From Microbacterium sp. M28 (GTDB lineage: Bacteria > Actinomycetota > Actinomycetes > Actinomycetales > Microbacteriaceae), in assembly GCF_025836995.1 (NCBI RefSeq), contig NZ_CP107546.1, positions 806,001 to 870,000 on the forward strand: a stretch of DNA of 64,000 nucleotides. Reading direction: 5' to 3'. The notes under the pieces are model-generated. The model saw only the letters and a list, made by a program, of their open reading frames with translations. It made no database searches and was not told the origin of the DNA. Position numbers and translations under genes: made by a program. Positions within the stretch are counted from its first letter, which is position 1; every line of letters begins with the position of its first letter. Positions 24,847 to 36,241 of this stretch are shown piece by piece.

Positions 24847-24971
24847 CTCTCGAGGGTGCCGCGTGCTCGACCCGGAATCGTCGGAATCACGGCATCCGTG
24901 GATAACTTCTCAGATTTCCAGATTGTGCAGGGCGAGTGCGATGTGTTGAATCCCAGACGGTCGAACGCGAA

Positions 24972-25001
24972 AGCGGCGTGCCGCAGGTGCGACACGCCGC
25001 T
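24972..25001 (-). terminator. Terminator of the pst operon
   Basis: A 9-bp stem AGCGGCGTG/CACGCCGCT with a 12-nt loop; on the minus strand TTTCG follows. It lies 57 nt beyond the pstB stop. Confidence 0.65.
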
Positions 25002-25057
25002 CGATCACCGCAGCATCCGGAATTGGGCACGCGGCCGGCCGAACCGAAGGCCTCAGA

Positions 25058-25837
25058 TCACCCGAAGCGGCCGGAGACGTAGTCCTCGGTGGCCTGGACG
25101 GTCGGCGTCGTGAAGATCGACGTCGTGTCGTCGTACTCGATCAGCTTGCCCGGCTTGCCGGTGCCGGCGATGTTGAAGAACGCGGTCTTGTCGGACACAC
25201 GCGATGCCTGCTGCATGTTGTGCGTCACGATCACGATCGTGAACTCGTTCTTCAGTTCGCCGATGAGCTCCTCGATCGCGTAGGTCGAGATCGGGTCGAG
25301 CGCGGAGCACGGCTCGTCCATCAGGAGCACCTCGGGCGAGACCGCGATCGCGCGGGCGATGCACAGACGCTGCTGCTGCCCGCCGGACAGGCCGGAGCCC
25401 GGGCGGTCGAGACGGTCCTTGACCTCGTTCCAGAGGTTGGCGCCGGTGAGGGACTTCTCGACGAGGTCATCGGCCTCGCTCTTGGAGATGCGCTTGTTGT
25501 TCAGCTTCACGCCCGCGAGCACGTTCTCCTTGATCGACATCGTCGGGAACGGGTTCGGACGCTGGAACACCATTCCCACCTGGCGGCGCACGAGGACGGG
25601 GTCGACGCCGGGGGCGTACAGATCCTTGCCGTCCAGCAGCACCTCGCCCTGCACGCGCGCGCCGGGGATGACCTCGTGCATGCGGTTCAGGGTGCGCAGG
25701 AAGGTGGACTTGCCGCAACCGGACGGGCCGATGAAGGCGGTGACGCTGCGCGGCTGGATGTCGAGGGAGACGCCCTCCACAGCGAGGAAGTCGCCGTAAT
25801 AGACGTTGAGGTCGTTGACTTCGATGCTCTTGGACAC
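25058..25837 (-). CDS. pstB: Phosphate ABC transporter ATPase PstB
   Basis: 259 aa ATPase powering high-affinity phosphate import. Walker A is GPSGCGKST (about residues 34-42), the ABC signature is LSGGQQQRL, Walker B is [14 protein letters not shown], and the switch His lies in VTHNMQQ. The GTG start follows GAAGGA. It is the last gene of pstS-C-A-B, with pstA 22 nt upstream. Confidence 0.97.
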   Translation of the reverse strand: MSKSIEVNDLNVYYGDFLAVEGVSLDIQPRSVTAFIGPSGCGKSTFLRTLNRMHEVIPGARVQGEVLLDGKDLYAPGVDPVLVRRQVGMVFQRPNPFPTMSIKENVLAGVKLNNKRISKSEADDLVEKSLTGANLWNEVKDRLDRPGSGLSGGQQQRLCIARAIAVSPEVLLMDEPCSALDPISTYAIEELIGELKNEFTIVIVTHNMQQASRVSDKTAFFNIAGTGKPGKLIEYDDTTSIFTTPTVQATEDYVSGRFG

Positions 25838-25859
25838 TTCAGTTCCTTCGGGTTGCGGC

Positions 25860-26942
25860 TCAGCGGCCGGAGGTCTTCGGGGCGAACCACTTCGCGATCA
25901 GGCGCGCGAGCAGGTTCAGGACCATGACGATCAGGATGAGCGTGAGTGCGGACGCCCACGCGCGGTCCAGGGCGGCTTCGGGGTTCGTGCCCTGGTTCAT
26001 GTACTGGTTGTAGGCGAACACCGGAAGCGTCATCATCTGACCGCTGAAGAGGTTGGTGTTCAGGCTCAGGGTGAAGCCGGCGGTCAGCAGCAGCGGGGCG
26101 GTCTCACCGATCACGCGCGAGATCGAGAGCATGATCGACGTCGTGATGCCCGCGATCGATGTCGGAAGCACGACCTTGAGGATCGTCAGCCACTTCGGCA
26201 CACCGAGCGCGTAGGCCGCTTCGCGCAGCTCGTTCGGGACGATGCGCAGCAGCTCCTCGCTGCCTCGCACCACGACAGGGGTCATCAGCACGGCCAGCGC
26301 GAGCGCACCCATGAAACCCATCGAGATGCCGGGTCCCAGGACCAGCGCGAACACCGCGTAGATGAACAGACCGGCGACGATCGACGGGATGCCGGTCATC
26401 ACGTCGACGAAGAACGTGATGCCCTTGGCGATCCGGCCCCGCCCGTACTCGACGAGGTAGATCGAGGTCATCAGGCCGATGGGCACCGAGATGACGGCCG
26501 CGGTGAGCGTGATCAGGACCGTGCCCCAGATGGCGTGCACGATGCCGCCGCCCTCGCCGACGACGTTGCGCATCGAGTAGGAGAAGAACTCGGCGTCGAA
26601 CCGGGCGAGGCCGTTGGCGACCACCGTCCACAGCACCGAGATGAGAGGAAGGAGCGCGATGACGAAAGCCGTGGCCACGAGTGCCGTCATCAACCGGTCG
26701 ACGGCCTTGCGCCGGCTCTCGGCGATCGAGGAGATCACGGTGATGAGCACCATGTAGAGCACGATGCCGACGACCACGGCTCCGGCGATGTTGAAGTCGG
26801 CGATGTCCGCGCCGATGGAGGCGACGCCGAACACGGCGAAGGCGACGACCAGGCATCCGGCGAGCAGAGCCCACGGAGCCCACTTCGGGAGCTTGCCCGA
26901 GGTGAGTGCGGCCGACGGAGCGGGGGCGGTGAGGACGGTCAT
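25860..26942 (-). CDS. pstA: Phosphate ABC transporter permease PstA
   Basis: 360 aa inner-membrane permease. An N-terminal extension with three hydrophobic segments (about residues 20-115) precedes the usual six-helix MetI-like domain; the EAA loop is [26 protein letters not shown] near residue 250 (split: [14 protein letters not shown]). It forms the channel with PstC. ATG 26942 starts 1 nt after the pstC stop; the longer frame to 26999 lies inside pstC. Confidence 0.95.
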   Translation of the reverse strand: MTVLTAPAPSAALTSGKLPKWAPWALLAGCLVVAFAVFGVASIGADIADFNIAGAVVVGIVLYMVLITVISSIAESRRKAVDRLMTALVATAFVIALLPLISVLWTVVANGLARFDAEFFSYSMRNVVGEGGGIVHAIWGTVLITLTAAVISVPIGLMTSIYLVEYGRGRIAKGITFFVDVMTGIPSIVAGLFIYAVFALVLGPGISMGFMGALALAVLMTPVVVRGSEELLRIVPNELREAAYALGVPKWLTILKVVLPTSIAGITTSIMLSISRVIGETAPLLLTAGFTLSLNTNLFSGQMMTLPVFAYNQYMNQGTNPEAALDRAWASALTLILIVMVLNLLARLIAKWFAPKTSGR

Positions 26943-26943
26943 G

Positions 26944-27924
26944 TCAGTTCGCTCCGGAGAACTCGGCACGGCGGGCGACGATCCAGCGCGCCAGCGCATT
27001 GACGGCGAAGGTCACGACGAACAGGATCAGTCCGGTCGCGATGAGCGTGTTGACGCCCGTGTCGTGCGCTTCGGGGAACGCGAGTGCGATGTTCGCGGGG
27101 ATCGGCGTCGGGTTGGTGGAAGTGAGCACGAGGAAGCTCACGACGGCGGACGGCGACAGCACCATGGTCACGGCCATCGTCTCGCCCAGCGCGCGACCGA
27201 GCGCCAGCATGGCCGCGGAGACCATGCCGCCGCGGGCGAACGGGAGCACCGCCATGCGGACCATCTCCCAGCGGGTGGAACCGAGCGCGAGCGCCGCCTC
27301 CTCGTGGAGCTTGGGAGTCTGCAGGAAGACCTCGCGGCAGATGGCGGTCATGATCGGGATGATCATCACGGCGAGCACGAGGGCGGCGGTGAGGATGGTG
27401 CGGCCCGTCGGGGACACCTGGCCGCCGAAGAACGGGATCCAGCCGGCGTTCTCGTTCAGCCATGCGTAGACGGGCTGTACCAGTGGCGCGAGCACGAGGC
27501 CGCCCCAGAGTCCGAAGACGACCGAGGGGACGGCGGCCAGCAGGTCGATGAGATAGCCCAGGACGGAGGCGAGCCGACGCGGAGCGTAGTGCGAGATGAA
27601 CAGCGCGATGCCGATGGCGATCGGGGCGGCCATGACCAGCGCCATGAACGACGCCCACAGCGTGCCGAAGACGAGCGGCCACACATAGGTCCAGAACGAC
27701 TCACCGCGCAGGATGTGGTTGTCCGAGGTGTCCGGCTCGAAGGCCGGGATGCTCTGGATGATCAGGAATGTGGCGACCGCCGCGAGGACGATGAGGATGA
27801 TGATGCCGGCGCCGAGCGCGGTGCCGGAGAAGACGCGGTCGCCGAGCCGCTGCTTGGCCTTGATCGGGGCGGGTGGTTCCGTCGCCGTCGTGGTGACGAC
27901 GGGGGCCTGCTCGGTCGTGCTCAT
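26944..27924 (-). CDS. pstC: Phosphate ABC transporter permease PstC
   Basis: 326 aa permease with six transmembrane helices (first near residues 42-65). The cytoplasmic coupling loop LHEEAALALGSTRWEMVRM lies near residue 215. The partner pstA starts 1 nt after the stop, implying coupled translation. AGGGAGACC upstream of the ATG is a usable ribosome site. It is separated from pstS by a strong hairpin that may lower its expression relative to pstS. Confidence 0.96.
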   Translation of the reverse strand: MSTTEQAPVVTTTATEPPAPIKAKQRLGDRVFSGTALGAGIIILIVLAAVATFLIIQSIPAFEPDTSDNHILRGESFWTYVWPLVFGTLWASFMALVMAAPIAIGIALFISHYAPRRLASVLGYLIDLLAAVPSVVFGLWGGLVLAPLVQPVYAWLNENAGWIPFFGGQVSPTGRTILTAALVLAVMIIPIMTAICREVFLQTPKLHEEAALALGSTRWEMVRMAVLPFARGGMVSAAMLALGRALGETMAVTMVLSPSAVVSFLVLTSTNPTPIPANIALAFPEAHDTGVNTLIATGLILFVVTFAVNALARWIVARRAEFSGAN

Positions 27925-27972
27925 GGTCTCCCTGTTTCGGGCTGTTGGAAGAAGCGGTGCTGGACCCGCCGA

Positions 27973-28003
27973 TGCCCCCGCGTCCGTTCAGGACGCGGGG
28001 GCA
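27973..28003 (-). terminator. Intercistronic hairpin between pstS and pstC
   Basis: A perfect 13-bp stem (TGCCCCCGCGTCC and complement) with a 5-nt loop, 30 nt after the pstS stop and without a T tract. It is the typical position for partial termination or 3'-end protection, giving more PstS than permease. Confidence 0.7.
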
Positions 28004-28032
28004 CCGGCGTCAGCGTTCAGCCAAGAGGCTGA

Positions 28033-29136
28033 TCAGCCGACCTGGATGAGGTCGATCGCGGCGTTGACCTTCTCGCGAAGGCCGTCCGAGATGGGGGCGT
28101 TGCCGGCGTTCTCGGCGGCGGCGTCCTGGCCCTCGGCGCTGGCGACGTAGGTGAAGTACTCCTTGACGAGCGTCGCGACGTTCTCGTCCTCGTACTCCTC
28201 GCAGCCGATCAGGTAGCTGACCAGCGCGATCGGGTAGGCGCCGTCAGCGGCGGACGCCGGGTCGACGTCGAAGGCGAGGTCGCCCTCGGTGCGTCCCTCC
28301 TCGAGGGCAGCGCCCTCGACGAGCTGCGAGGCGGCCTCGGCCGAGTAGGCGACGAACTCGCCGTTGACACCGACGTGGACCTGACCGAGGTCGCCGATCT
28401 GCGAGGCGTCGGCGAAGCCGATCGTGCCGTTGCCCGAGGTGATGGCCTGGACGACGCCCGACGTGCCCTGTGCGGCCTCGCCGCCCTGGATCGGCCACTC
28501 GTCCGAGACCTCGTAGGTCCAGATCTCCGGCGCGGTGGCCGAGAGGTAGTTCGCGAACGTCTCCTGCGTGCCGGACGGGTCCGAACGGTGCACGGGGGTG
28601 ATCGCGAGGTCCGGCAGCGTGGCGTCCGGGTTGAGCGTCGCGATCGCCTCGGAGTTCCAGTTGGTGATCGTGCCGGCGAAGATGCCGGCGATCGTGGCCG
28701 CATCCAGGTTCAGCGAGTCGATGCCCTCGAGGTTGAAGGCGACGGCGACCGGCGAGATGTAGACCGGGATCTCGACGATGGCGTCGGACGCGCAGGTGCC
28801 GAAGCCGCCCGCGGCGATCTCCTCGGCGTTGAACGCGCGGTCCGAGCCGATGAAGTTGCTCGCACCGGCGAGGAAGTTCTCGCGACCCGTGCCGGAGCCG
28901 GTGGGCTCGTAGTTGATCGTGACGTCGGGGTTCGCGGTCTGGAAGGCGGCGACCCAGGCCTCCTGGGCCGCGGTCTGCGAGGAGGCGCCGGTCGCGTCCA
29001 GCGTGCCGGAGAGCGTCGACTCGGAGGGCTCTTCGGAAGAGCCGCCGGCGGGTGCTTCGTTCGCGGCGCAGCCGACGAGAGCAAGGGCGGCGACGGCGCC
29101 GACGGCGCCGATACGTGCGATTCGGGAGATCTTCAC
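28033..29136 (-). CDS. pstS: Phosphate-binding lipoprotein PstS
   Basis: 367 aa substrate-binding protein. The signal peptide ends in the lipobox ALVGC (Cys23), then a Ser/Glu-rich linker (about 25-45). The mature domain has the phosphate-site motifs LDATGASSQTAAQ, GSGTGRENF, IGSDRAF and HRSDPSGTQETFANY. The GTG start at 29136 is chosen because GAAGGA lies 6 nt upstream; the ATG at 29181 would disrupt the signal peptide. Candidate PHO boxes begin 61 nt upstream, consistent with induction by phosphate starvation. Confidence 0.96.
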   Translation of the reverse strand: MKISRIARIGAVGAVAALALVGCAANEAPAGGSSEEPSESTLSGTLDATGASSQTAAQEAWVAAFQTANPDVTINYEPTGSGTGRENFLAGASNFIGSDRAFNAEEIAAGGFGTCASDAIVEIPVYISPVAVAFNLEGIDSLNLDAATIAGIFAGTITNWNSEAIATLNPDATLPDLAITPVHRSDPSGTQETFANYLSATAPEIWTYEVSDEWPIQGGEAAQGTSGVVQAITSGNGTIGFADASQIGDLGQVHVGVNGEFVAYSAEAASQLVEGAALEEGRTEGDLAFDVDPASAADGAYPIALVSYLIGCEEYEDENVATLVKEYFTYVASAEGQDAAAENAGNAPISDGLREKVNAAIDLIQVG

Positions 29137-29197
29137 TGTGGATCCTTCGATCGTTGATGGGTGGGGCCCGGTGCAGGGCACACAGTGACGCTAGGGG

Positions 29198-29242
29198 TGA
29201 CGGTTAACGAGACTCTCCCGCGCAGGTAAACGAGAGGTGAAC
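29198..29242 (-). promoter_or_regulatory. PHO box upstream of pstSCAB
   Basis: On the minus strand 11-bp direct repeats GTTCACCTCTC (29232-29242) and GTTTACCTGCG (29221-29231) are contiguous, followed 12 nt on by GTTAACCGTCA (29198-29208). The GTTCACC-like core at 11-bp phase is the PhoP/RegX3 operator pattern. A TAGCGT -10 candidate lies at 29188-29193. Confidence 0.8.
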
Positions 29243-29286
29243 GAGCGGCAACCCTCTGGGGTGCGCTCCCACGGGTGCCGTGCCCG

Positions 29287-30263
29287 TCAGACCGTCGGGA
29301 CGTGCGTCTCGATCGCGATGATGCCGGAGCCCGGGTTCGTCGCGGACAGGTGGACGACGGAGAAGGCCGCCACGTCGAGCGCTGAAGCGCTGGACACGTA
29401 CGAGCCGCGCAGCGTCCCCGTCGCGAGAGCGATCTCGGTGAGGATGTCGGGAAGCACCGGTCCGTGGCTGCACACGACCGCGGGCTTGCGGGCGCGCACG
29501 CGCTTGCCGATCACGGCTCGGACATCGGAGAACCCGTCCTCCCAGGCATCCTGGCTGAGTCGAGGCGTCTCGACCGGGACGCGCTCCAGCGCCTTCGCGA
29601 GCGGCGCCACCGTCTGCACGCACCGCACGGCGTCGCTCGTGACGATCTTGCGCACGCCGAACGCGCGCAGCGGAGAAACGATCGCCTTCGCCTGGCGCTT
29701 GCCGCGTTCGGTGAGCGGACGCCCGGCATCGGGACCGTCCCATTCCGACCGCGACACGGCCTTGGCGTGACGCAGCGCGATCACCGGGAACGTGTGCAGC
29801 ACACCGTCGCCGACGAGCGTCTCGAACGCGTCGAGGATCTCGATGTCGACCGGATAGCTCAGCTGGGCGCGCGCCTTCTTGAGGCTGACCCATTCGATCG
29901 CGGCGATCTCGCTGTTCGGCACGAAGGTCGACCGGCGGATCGCCTCTTCGGTCGCCTGCGCGGCCCAGTAGTGCACGACCTTCTGGCGCTTCGGGCGCAT
30001 GAAGTAGCGGCTCACGCCGACCGGCACCCCGAGGCTGACGCGGATGCCGGTCTCCTCGTGCACCTCCCGCACGGCCGTCTCGGCGAGCATCTCGCCCGGG
30101 TCGACCTTGCCCTTGGGCAGCGTGACGTCGCGGTACTTCGTCCGGTGGATCAGCAGGATGCGCAGCTTCGCGTCGACCAGCCGCCACACGACCGCGCCGG
30201 CCGCGTACACGGCCTTGTCGTCGCGCACGACCTCGGTCGCCTCGCCCCTGGTCGAGCGAACGG

Positions 30264-30267
<4 letters not shown>
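29287..30267 (-). CDS. MutT1-like Nudix hydrolase fused to a histidine phosphatase
   Basis: 326 aa two-domain protein. The Nudix domain (residues about 18-150) has the box [23 protein letters not shown], given here as G(5)E(7)REVHEETG near residues 53-75. The C-terminal histidine-phosphatase domain (about 160-320) has RHAKA and SHGPVLPD. Mycobacterial MutT1 has this architecture and degrades 8-oxo-GTP/dGTP and Ap(n)A-type molecules. It overlaps the ppk start/stop by ATGA, and this mutT-ppk pair is conserved in actinobacteria. The start ATG 30267 is fixed by the overlap. Confidence 0.9.
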
Positions 30268-32438
<2,171 letters not shown>

Positions 32439-32447
32439 CTAAGCATC

Positions 32448-32469
32448 GCCAGGTGACGCGCGTGTGAAC
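32448..32469 (-). promoter_or_regulatory. Candidate PHO box of ppk
   Basis: Two contiguous 11-mers on the minus strand, GTTCACACGCG (32459-32469) and CGTCACCTGGC (32448-32458), 10 nt before the ppk start and between glnR and ppk. Confidence 0.5.
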
Positions 32470-32478
32470 TGTGTCGCG

Positions 32479-33162
32479 TCAGCGGGCGCCGGCGAGCTGG
32501 TCATCCTCGTAGATGTTGAACCGGTAGCCGACGTTGCGCACGGTTCCGATGATCTGCTCCGCGTCGCCGAGCTTGGCGCGCAGGCGACGCACATGCACGT
32601 CCACCGTGCGGGTACCGCCGAAGTAGTCGTACCCCCAGACCTCGCTGAGCAGCTGCTCGCGGGTGAAGACCCGCGAAGGGTGGGTGGCGAGGAAGTGCAG
32701 GAGCTGGAACTCCTTGTAGGTCAGATCCAGCGGGCGACCGTGCAGCTTCGCGGAGTAGGACTGCTCGTCGATCGTGACGCCGGAGGCCTGCACGCGTGCG
32801 GGTTCGGCCTTCTCCTCGCTGCGGGCGATCGCGAGCCGGATGCGGGCGTCGGCCTCGGCCGGACCGGCGGTCGACAGGAGCACGTCGTCGATGCCCCAGT
32901 CCCCGGAGACGGCGCTCATTCCGCCCTCGGTGACCACCAGCAGCAGGGGTGCGTCCTGCCCGGTCGTGCGCAGCAGCTTGCACAACGACTTGGCGCCGGC
33001 GAGATCGTTCCTGCCGTCGACGATGACGATGTCGCTCTCGGGTGCGGACACGAGCTGGGCCGGTTCTGCGGGGATCTGGCGGACGCGATGACTGAGCAGG
33101 TCGAGGGCGGGCAGGACCGACTCCGCGGTCGGAGCGGATGTCAGAACAAGAAGCAGGGCCAC
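32479..33162 (-). CDS. glnR: GlnR-type global nitrogen regulator (atypical OmpR-family)
   Basis: 227 aa orphan regulator. The receiver-like domain (about 1-110) has [18 protein letters not shown] and [21 protein letters not shown], the GlnR signature. It lacks the usual acidic pair at its N-terminus and the invariant lysine, as expected for GlnR, which works as a dimer without phosphorylation. The C-terminal winged helix (about 125-220) has [22 protein letters not shown] and [17 protein letters not shown]. The GTG start follows GAAAGGA. No partner kinase is adjacent. It probably controls glnA, amtB and related genes. Confidence 0.9.
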   Translation of the reverse strand: MALLLVLTSAPTAESVLPALDLLSHRVRQIPAEPAQLVSAPESDIVIVDGRNDLAGAKSLCKLLRTTGQDAPLLLVVTEGGMSAVSGDWGIDDVLLSTAGPAEADARIRLAIARSEEKAEPARVQASGVTIDEQSYSAKLHGRPLDLTYKEFQLLHFLATHPSRVFTREQLLSEVWGYDYFGGTRTVDVHVRRLRAKLGDAEQIIGTVRNVGYRFNIYEDDQLAGAR

Positions 33163-33287
33163 GCAGCGTCCTTTCGGGCGTCGAGATCGTCGCCCTTGAC
33201 GACGATCGCGAGCGACGCCGTGCGCCCATGATACCGATGAGGGCGGCGCGCATGACGCGGACAGGACGGATGGGGGAGAATGAGGAC

Positions 33288-33581
33288 ATGTCCGAACCCG
33301 CCCTGGCTCCTCGTAACGCCTTCACCGGGATGATCATCGTCTGGTCCTTCGCGCTGCTGGCGTCCGTCGCGATCGGCATCTTCGTCGCCGAGCCCTGGCG
33401 GATGCCTGCACTGCTGGTGGCTTTCGGGGCCGTCGTGCTCCTCGCGTTCGCCGTGCAGCTGGGCTACGGGCGCACGCACGGATTCATCGTTCGGGTATCG
33501 GCGAGCATCATGGGCGCGCTGCTGCTCATGGGCGTCATCTCGGTCGGTCTCGGCCTCGCCGCCATCGCGGCAGCGGGGTAG
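33288..33581 (+). CDS. Small integral membrane protein, unknown function
   Basis: 97 aa with three or four hydrophobic stretches ([57 protein letters not shown]). It has no recognised domain. ATG 33288 is preferred because GAGAAT lies exactly 6 nt upstream, the leaderless spacing seen repeatedly here; ATG 33252 would add 12 residues. It is divergent from glnR and followed by a 37-residue gene whose -10 overlaps its stop codon. Confidence 0.75.
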   Translation: MSEPALAPRNAFTGMIIVWSFALLASVAIGIFVAEPWRMPALLVAFGAVVLLAFAVQLGYGRTHGFIVRVSASIMGALLLMGVISVGLGLAAIAAAG

Positions 33582-33584
33582 AGT
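33579..33584 (+). promoter_or_regulatory. -10 element for leaderless 37-residue gene
   Basis: TAGAGT overlaps the preceding TAG stop; 6 nt later comes ATG 33591. Confidence 0.55.
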
Positions 33585-33590
33585 GGCGGT

Positions 33591-33704
33591 ATGGATCTTT
33601 TCGCGCTCGAGCTCTTCTTCATCGGTCTGCTCGGCCTCGCGAGCCTCGCGATCGTGTTCGTCTCCGGAGTCGTCCTGCGGAACCTGTTCCGCGGCCAGCG
33701 CTGA
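33591..33704 (+). CDS. 37-residue single-pass membrane protein
   Basis: MDLFALELFFIGLLGL opens the protein and RNLFRGQR closes it, with one uninterrupted hydrophobic helix (about residues 7-28) and a basic C-terminal end that by the positive-inside rule should face the cytosol. TAGAGT-N6-ATG supports a real leaderless gene. It lies 10 nt after the previous gene and 6 nt before the nitrobindin-like gene, in the same orientation. I do not know a function; size and shape suit a small regulator of a membrane complex. Confidence 0.65.
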   Translation: MDLFALELFFIGLLGLASLAIVFVSGVVLRNLFRGQR

Positions 33705-33710
33705 TCGATC

Positions 33711-34313
33711 GTGCTCGAGCTGCCGACAGACCTCCCCGCCGATCTCGCGCCGCTGTCGTGGCTGCTCGGTGTCTGGGAGGGCACCGGGGTCATCGACTAC
33801 ACCGCGGGCGATGACCGCTTCGAGGGCGAGTTCACGCACCGCGTGAGCTTCAGCCACGACGGCGGGCCCTACCTGAACTACGCCGCGACCGGGTGGCTCG
33901 CGCGCGCCGAGGGCGAGGAATCGATCCCCCTGGTCGCCGAGTCCGGTTTCTGGCGCATCGCCCGTCCCGCCGGCCCGGCCGACGCGGGTCCTGCGCTGCT
34001 GCCGCCGCTCGAGGACGCTCCCGCCCGAACCGTCGACGACGTGGAGCTGCTGCGAGCCCCCTCCGGCGGTTTCCCGCTCGAGGTGTCGATCGCGCACTCC
34101 GACGGCGCGCTCGAACTGTATCTGGGTGAGATCGCAGGCCCACGGATCGACATCGCGACCGATGCGATTGTACGAGGAGCCGGTGGCAAGGACTACGCCG
34201 CCGCGACCCGCATGTACGGTCTGGTCGACGGGCATCTGCTCTGGGCATGGGACATCGCCGCGCTCGGATCCGAACTCGGCTCCCACGCCTCCGCCCGTCT
34301 GGCCAAGGTATGA
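33711..34313 (+). CDS. Nitrobindin-like heme-binding protein (FABP family, THAP4-like)
   Basis: 200 aa ten-stranded beta-barrel of the bacterial nitrobindin family. The signature GVWEGTG is at residues 20-26, and the C-terminal half has DGHLLWAWDIAA containing the likely axial histidine. Relatives bind ferric heme and isomerise peroxynitrite. An acidic/proline insertion (RPAGPADAGPALLPPLEDAPA, near residue 90, over 20 residues so described by position) is longer than in typical members. GTG 33711 follows the 37-residue gene by 6 nt and its end overlaps ygfZ by ATGA. Mycobacteria also keep these two genes close. Confidence 0.85.
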   Translation: MLELPTDLPADLAPLSWLLGVWEGTGVIDYTAGDDRFEGEFTHRVSFSHDGGPYLNYAATGWLARAEGEESIPLVAESGFWRIARPAGPADAGPALLPPLEDAPARTVDDVELLRAPSGGFPLEVSIAHSDGALELYLGEIAGPRIDIATDAIVRGAGGKDYAAATRMYGLVDGHLLWAWDIAALGSELGSHASARLAKV

Positions 34314-35371
34314 CCGGCTTCGCCGAGTTGCCGGGCGCCGTCCTGGATGACGGGGTCGTCGCGCACTACGGCGAACCGATGCGCGAGCAGCGGCGGCTGG
34401 TGGCGGGTGACGCCGTCGTGCTGCTCGGCGACCGCACGGTCATAGAGGTCGCCGGCCTCGACCGGTTGACCTGGCTCGATTCCTTCACCTCGCAGGCGAC
34501 GACGCGTCTGGCACCGGGGGAGAGCAGCGAGCTGCTGATCCTCGATCCGCAGGGGCACGTCGAGCATGCGGCCGGCATCGTCGACGACGGATCCTCGGCG
34601 TGGCTCATCGTCGACGCTGCGGATGCCGACGCGCTGCTGAGCTGGCTCGCGCGCATGGTGTTCCGTTCGCGCGTGACGCTCGAAGCGCACCCCGATCGCG
34701 CCCTGCTGGGCTTCTTCGCCGGTGGTGCCGCCGAGACGGCGCTCGCCGGTTCCCTCCTCTGGGCCGACCCGTGGGAGCACGTGCAGGCGGGCGGGCACCA
34801 GTACGCCCACGTCGCCGACCACCCTGCCGCCGGATACGCGTGGCGCGTGGCGATCGTCGAGGCGGATGCCGCTGCATCCGTCGCCGAATCGGTCGACGCC
34901 GCCGGCCTGCTGGCAGCCGAGGCGCTGCGGATCGCCGCCTGGCGCCCACGGTGGGCCGCCGAGGTCGATGAGCGCTCGCTGCCGCACGAGACCGACTGGA
35001 TCCGCAGTGCCGTGCACTTGAACAAGGGCTGCTACCGAGGGCAGGAGACGGTCGCGAAGGTGCACAACCTCGGCCACCCGCCGCGTCGTCTCGCCTCGTT
35101 GCAGCTGGACGGCAGCGACGACGTGCTGCCCGCACCCGGTTCCCCGGTGTTCGCGGGGGATGCCGAGGTGGGCCGGGTGACCTCCGTCGCACGCCACCAC
35201 GAGGACGGACCGATCGCGCTGGCGATCCTGTCCCGCCGCGCGCCGGAAGGCAACCTGATCGTCCGTGCCGACGGGGTGGACATCGCGGCGGCGCAGCAGG
35301 TGATCGTGCCGGCGGACGCGGGTGCCACCGTCGACGTGCCCAAGCTCACGCGTCTGTCCCGCCGCCGCTGA
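34310..35371 (+). CDS. ygfZ: Folate-binding YgfZ/GcvT-domain protein
   Basis: 353 aa. YgfZ uses tetrahydrofolate to help assemble or repair some iron-sulfur enzymes. The hallmark KGCYRGQETVAKV (about residues 239-251) with its conserved Cys is present, followed by HNLGHPPRRL. The N-terminal GcvT-like fold has LTWLDSFTSQATT. The start at 34310 overlaps the upstream TGA. It is convergent with the methyltransferase gene, 11 nt away. Confidence 0.92.
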   Translation: MTGFAELPGAVLDDGVVAHYGEPMREQRRLVAGDAVVLLGDRTVIEVAGLDRLTWLDSFTSQATTRLAPGESSELLILDPQGHVEHAAGIVDDGSSAWLIVDAADADALLSWLARMVFRSRVTLEAHPDRALLGFFAGGAAETALAGSLLWADPWEHVQAGGHQYAHVADHPAAGYAWRVAIVEADAAASVAESVDAAGLLAAEALRIAAWRPRWAAEVDERSLPHETDWIRSAVHLNKGCYRGQETVAKVHNLGHPPRRLASLQLDGSDDVLPAPGSPVFAGDAEVGRVTSVARHHEDGPIALAILSRRAPEGNLIVRADGVDIAAAQQVIVPADAGATVDVPKLTRLSRRR

Positions 35372-35382
35372 GGCGCGCGCCG

Positions 35383-36204
35383 TCAGTGCGGCGCGACCGC
35401 CGACCACGGCACCGTGAGCTCTCCCAGCCGCCACCGCGTGCGACCACCGAGTACGGGCCATCCCTGCGCCTTCAGTGCGGCCGCCGCGGCGATGAACCGC
35501 TGCGTCGCGCCGAAGGTCGACAGGGGAGCGGCGCTGTCCCATTCCCGGTCGAGGCCGACGAGCAGATCGTGCACGCGCTCGCCAGGCACGTTCCGATGGA
35601 TCAGCGCCTTCGGCAGCCGCTCCGCGACGATGCTCGGACGCTCGAGTTCGGCCAGTCGCAGGGAGATCGTGAAGCGCACAGGATCCGCGTCCGCGGTGAC
35701 GTCCACCCAGCTCGCGATCCGGCCGACCTCGTCGCACGTGCCCTCCACGAACAGCCCGCCGGGCGCCAGGCGGGCGGCCACCGTGCGCCAGGCATCCGGA
35801 ACATCGGATTCGTCGTACTGACGCAGGACGTTCATGGCCCGGATGACCGCGGGGCGGCGGCCGCCGCCGACCGGCACCTCGAACCCTCCGCGCGCGAAGT
35901 CGACGCGGATGCCGGAGTCGAAGGGCGTCCGGCCCGCGCGGACCTCCGCGAGCTGCGCGCGGGCGGTGGCCACGCGCTCCGGGTCGAGCTCGAGACCGAG
36001 CACCTCGGCATCCGGACGCACGCGCATGAGGCGAGCTGCGAGCTCGAAAGCCGTGACGCCGCTCGCGCCGTAGCCGAGATCCACGACGAGCGGGTCATCC
36101 GCGGTGCGCAACGCCGTCGATGCGGCGATCCACCGATCATTGCGCCGCAGTCGGTTCGTGCCGGTGGTGCCGCGCGTCGGTCTGCCGAGCGGAGATGACG
36201 CCAT
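35383..36204 (-). CDS. Class I SAM-dependent methyltransferase
   Basis: 273 aa. The SAM-binding motif I is VVDLGYGASGVTAFELA (about residues 40-56), with motif II VLGLELDPERVATAR and a motif IV-like VIRAMNVLRQYDESD. The substrate is unknown: family members in actinobacteria sit near gpm/phoU but have no assigned target. CAGGAT lies 6 nt before the ATG and the divergent gpmA starts 37 nt away, so the two leaderless promoters are back to back. Confidence 0.82.
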   Translation of the reverse strand: MASSPLGRPTRGTTGTNRLRRNDRWIAASTALRTADDPLVVDLGYGASGVTAFELAARLMRVRPDAEVLGLELDPERVATARAQLAEVRAGRTPFDSGIRVDFARGGFEVPVGGGRRPAVIRAMNVLRQYDESDVPDAWRTVAARLAPGGLFVEGTCDEVGRIASWVDVTADADPVRFTISLRLAELERPSIVAERLPKALIHRNVPGERVHDLLVGLDREWDSAAPLSTFGATQRFIAAAAALKAQGWPVLGGRTRWRLGELTVPWSAVAPH

Positions 36205-36229
36205 GGGTCAATCCTGGCAGGGCTCTCGA

Positions 36230-36235
36230 TAAGCT
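36230..36235 (+). promoter_or_regulatory. -10 element for leaderless gpmA
   Basis: TAAGCT, 6 nt, ATG 36242. Confidence 0.55.
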
Positions 36236-36241
36236 GGAATC

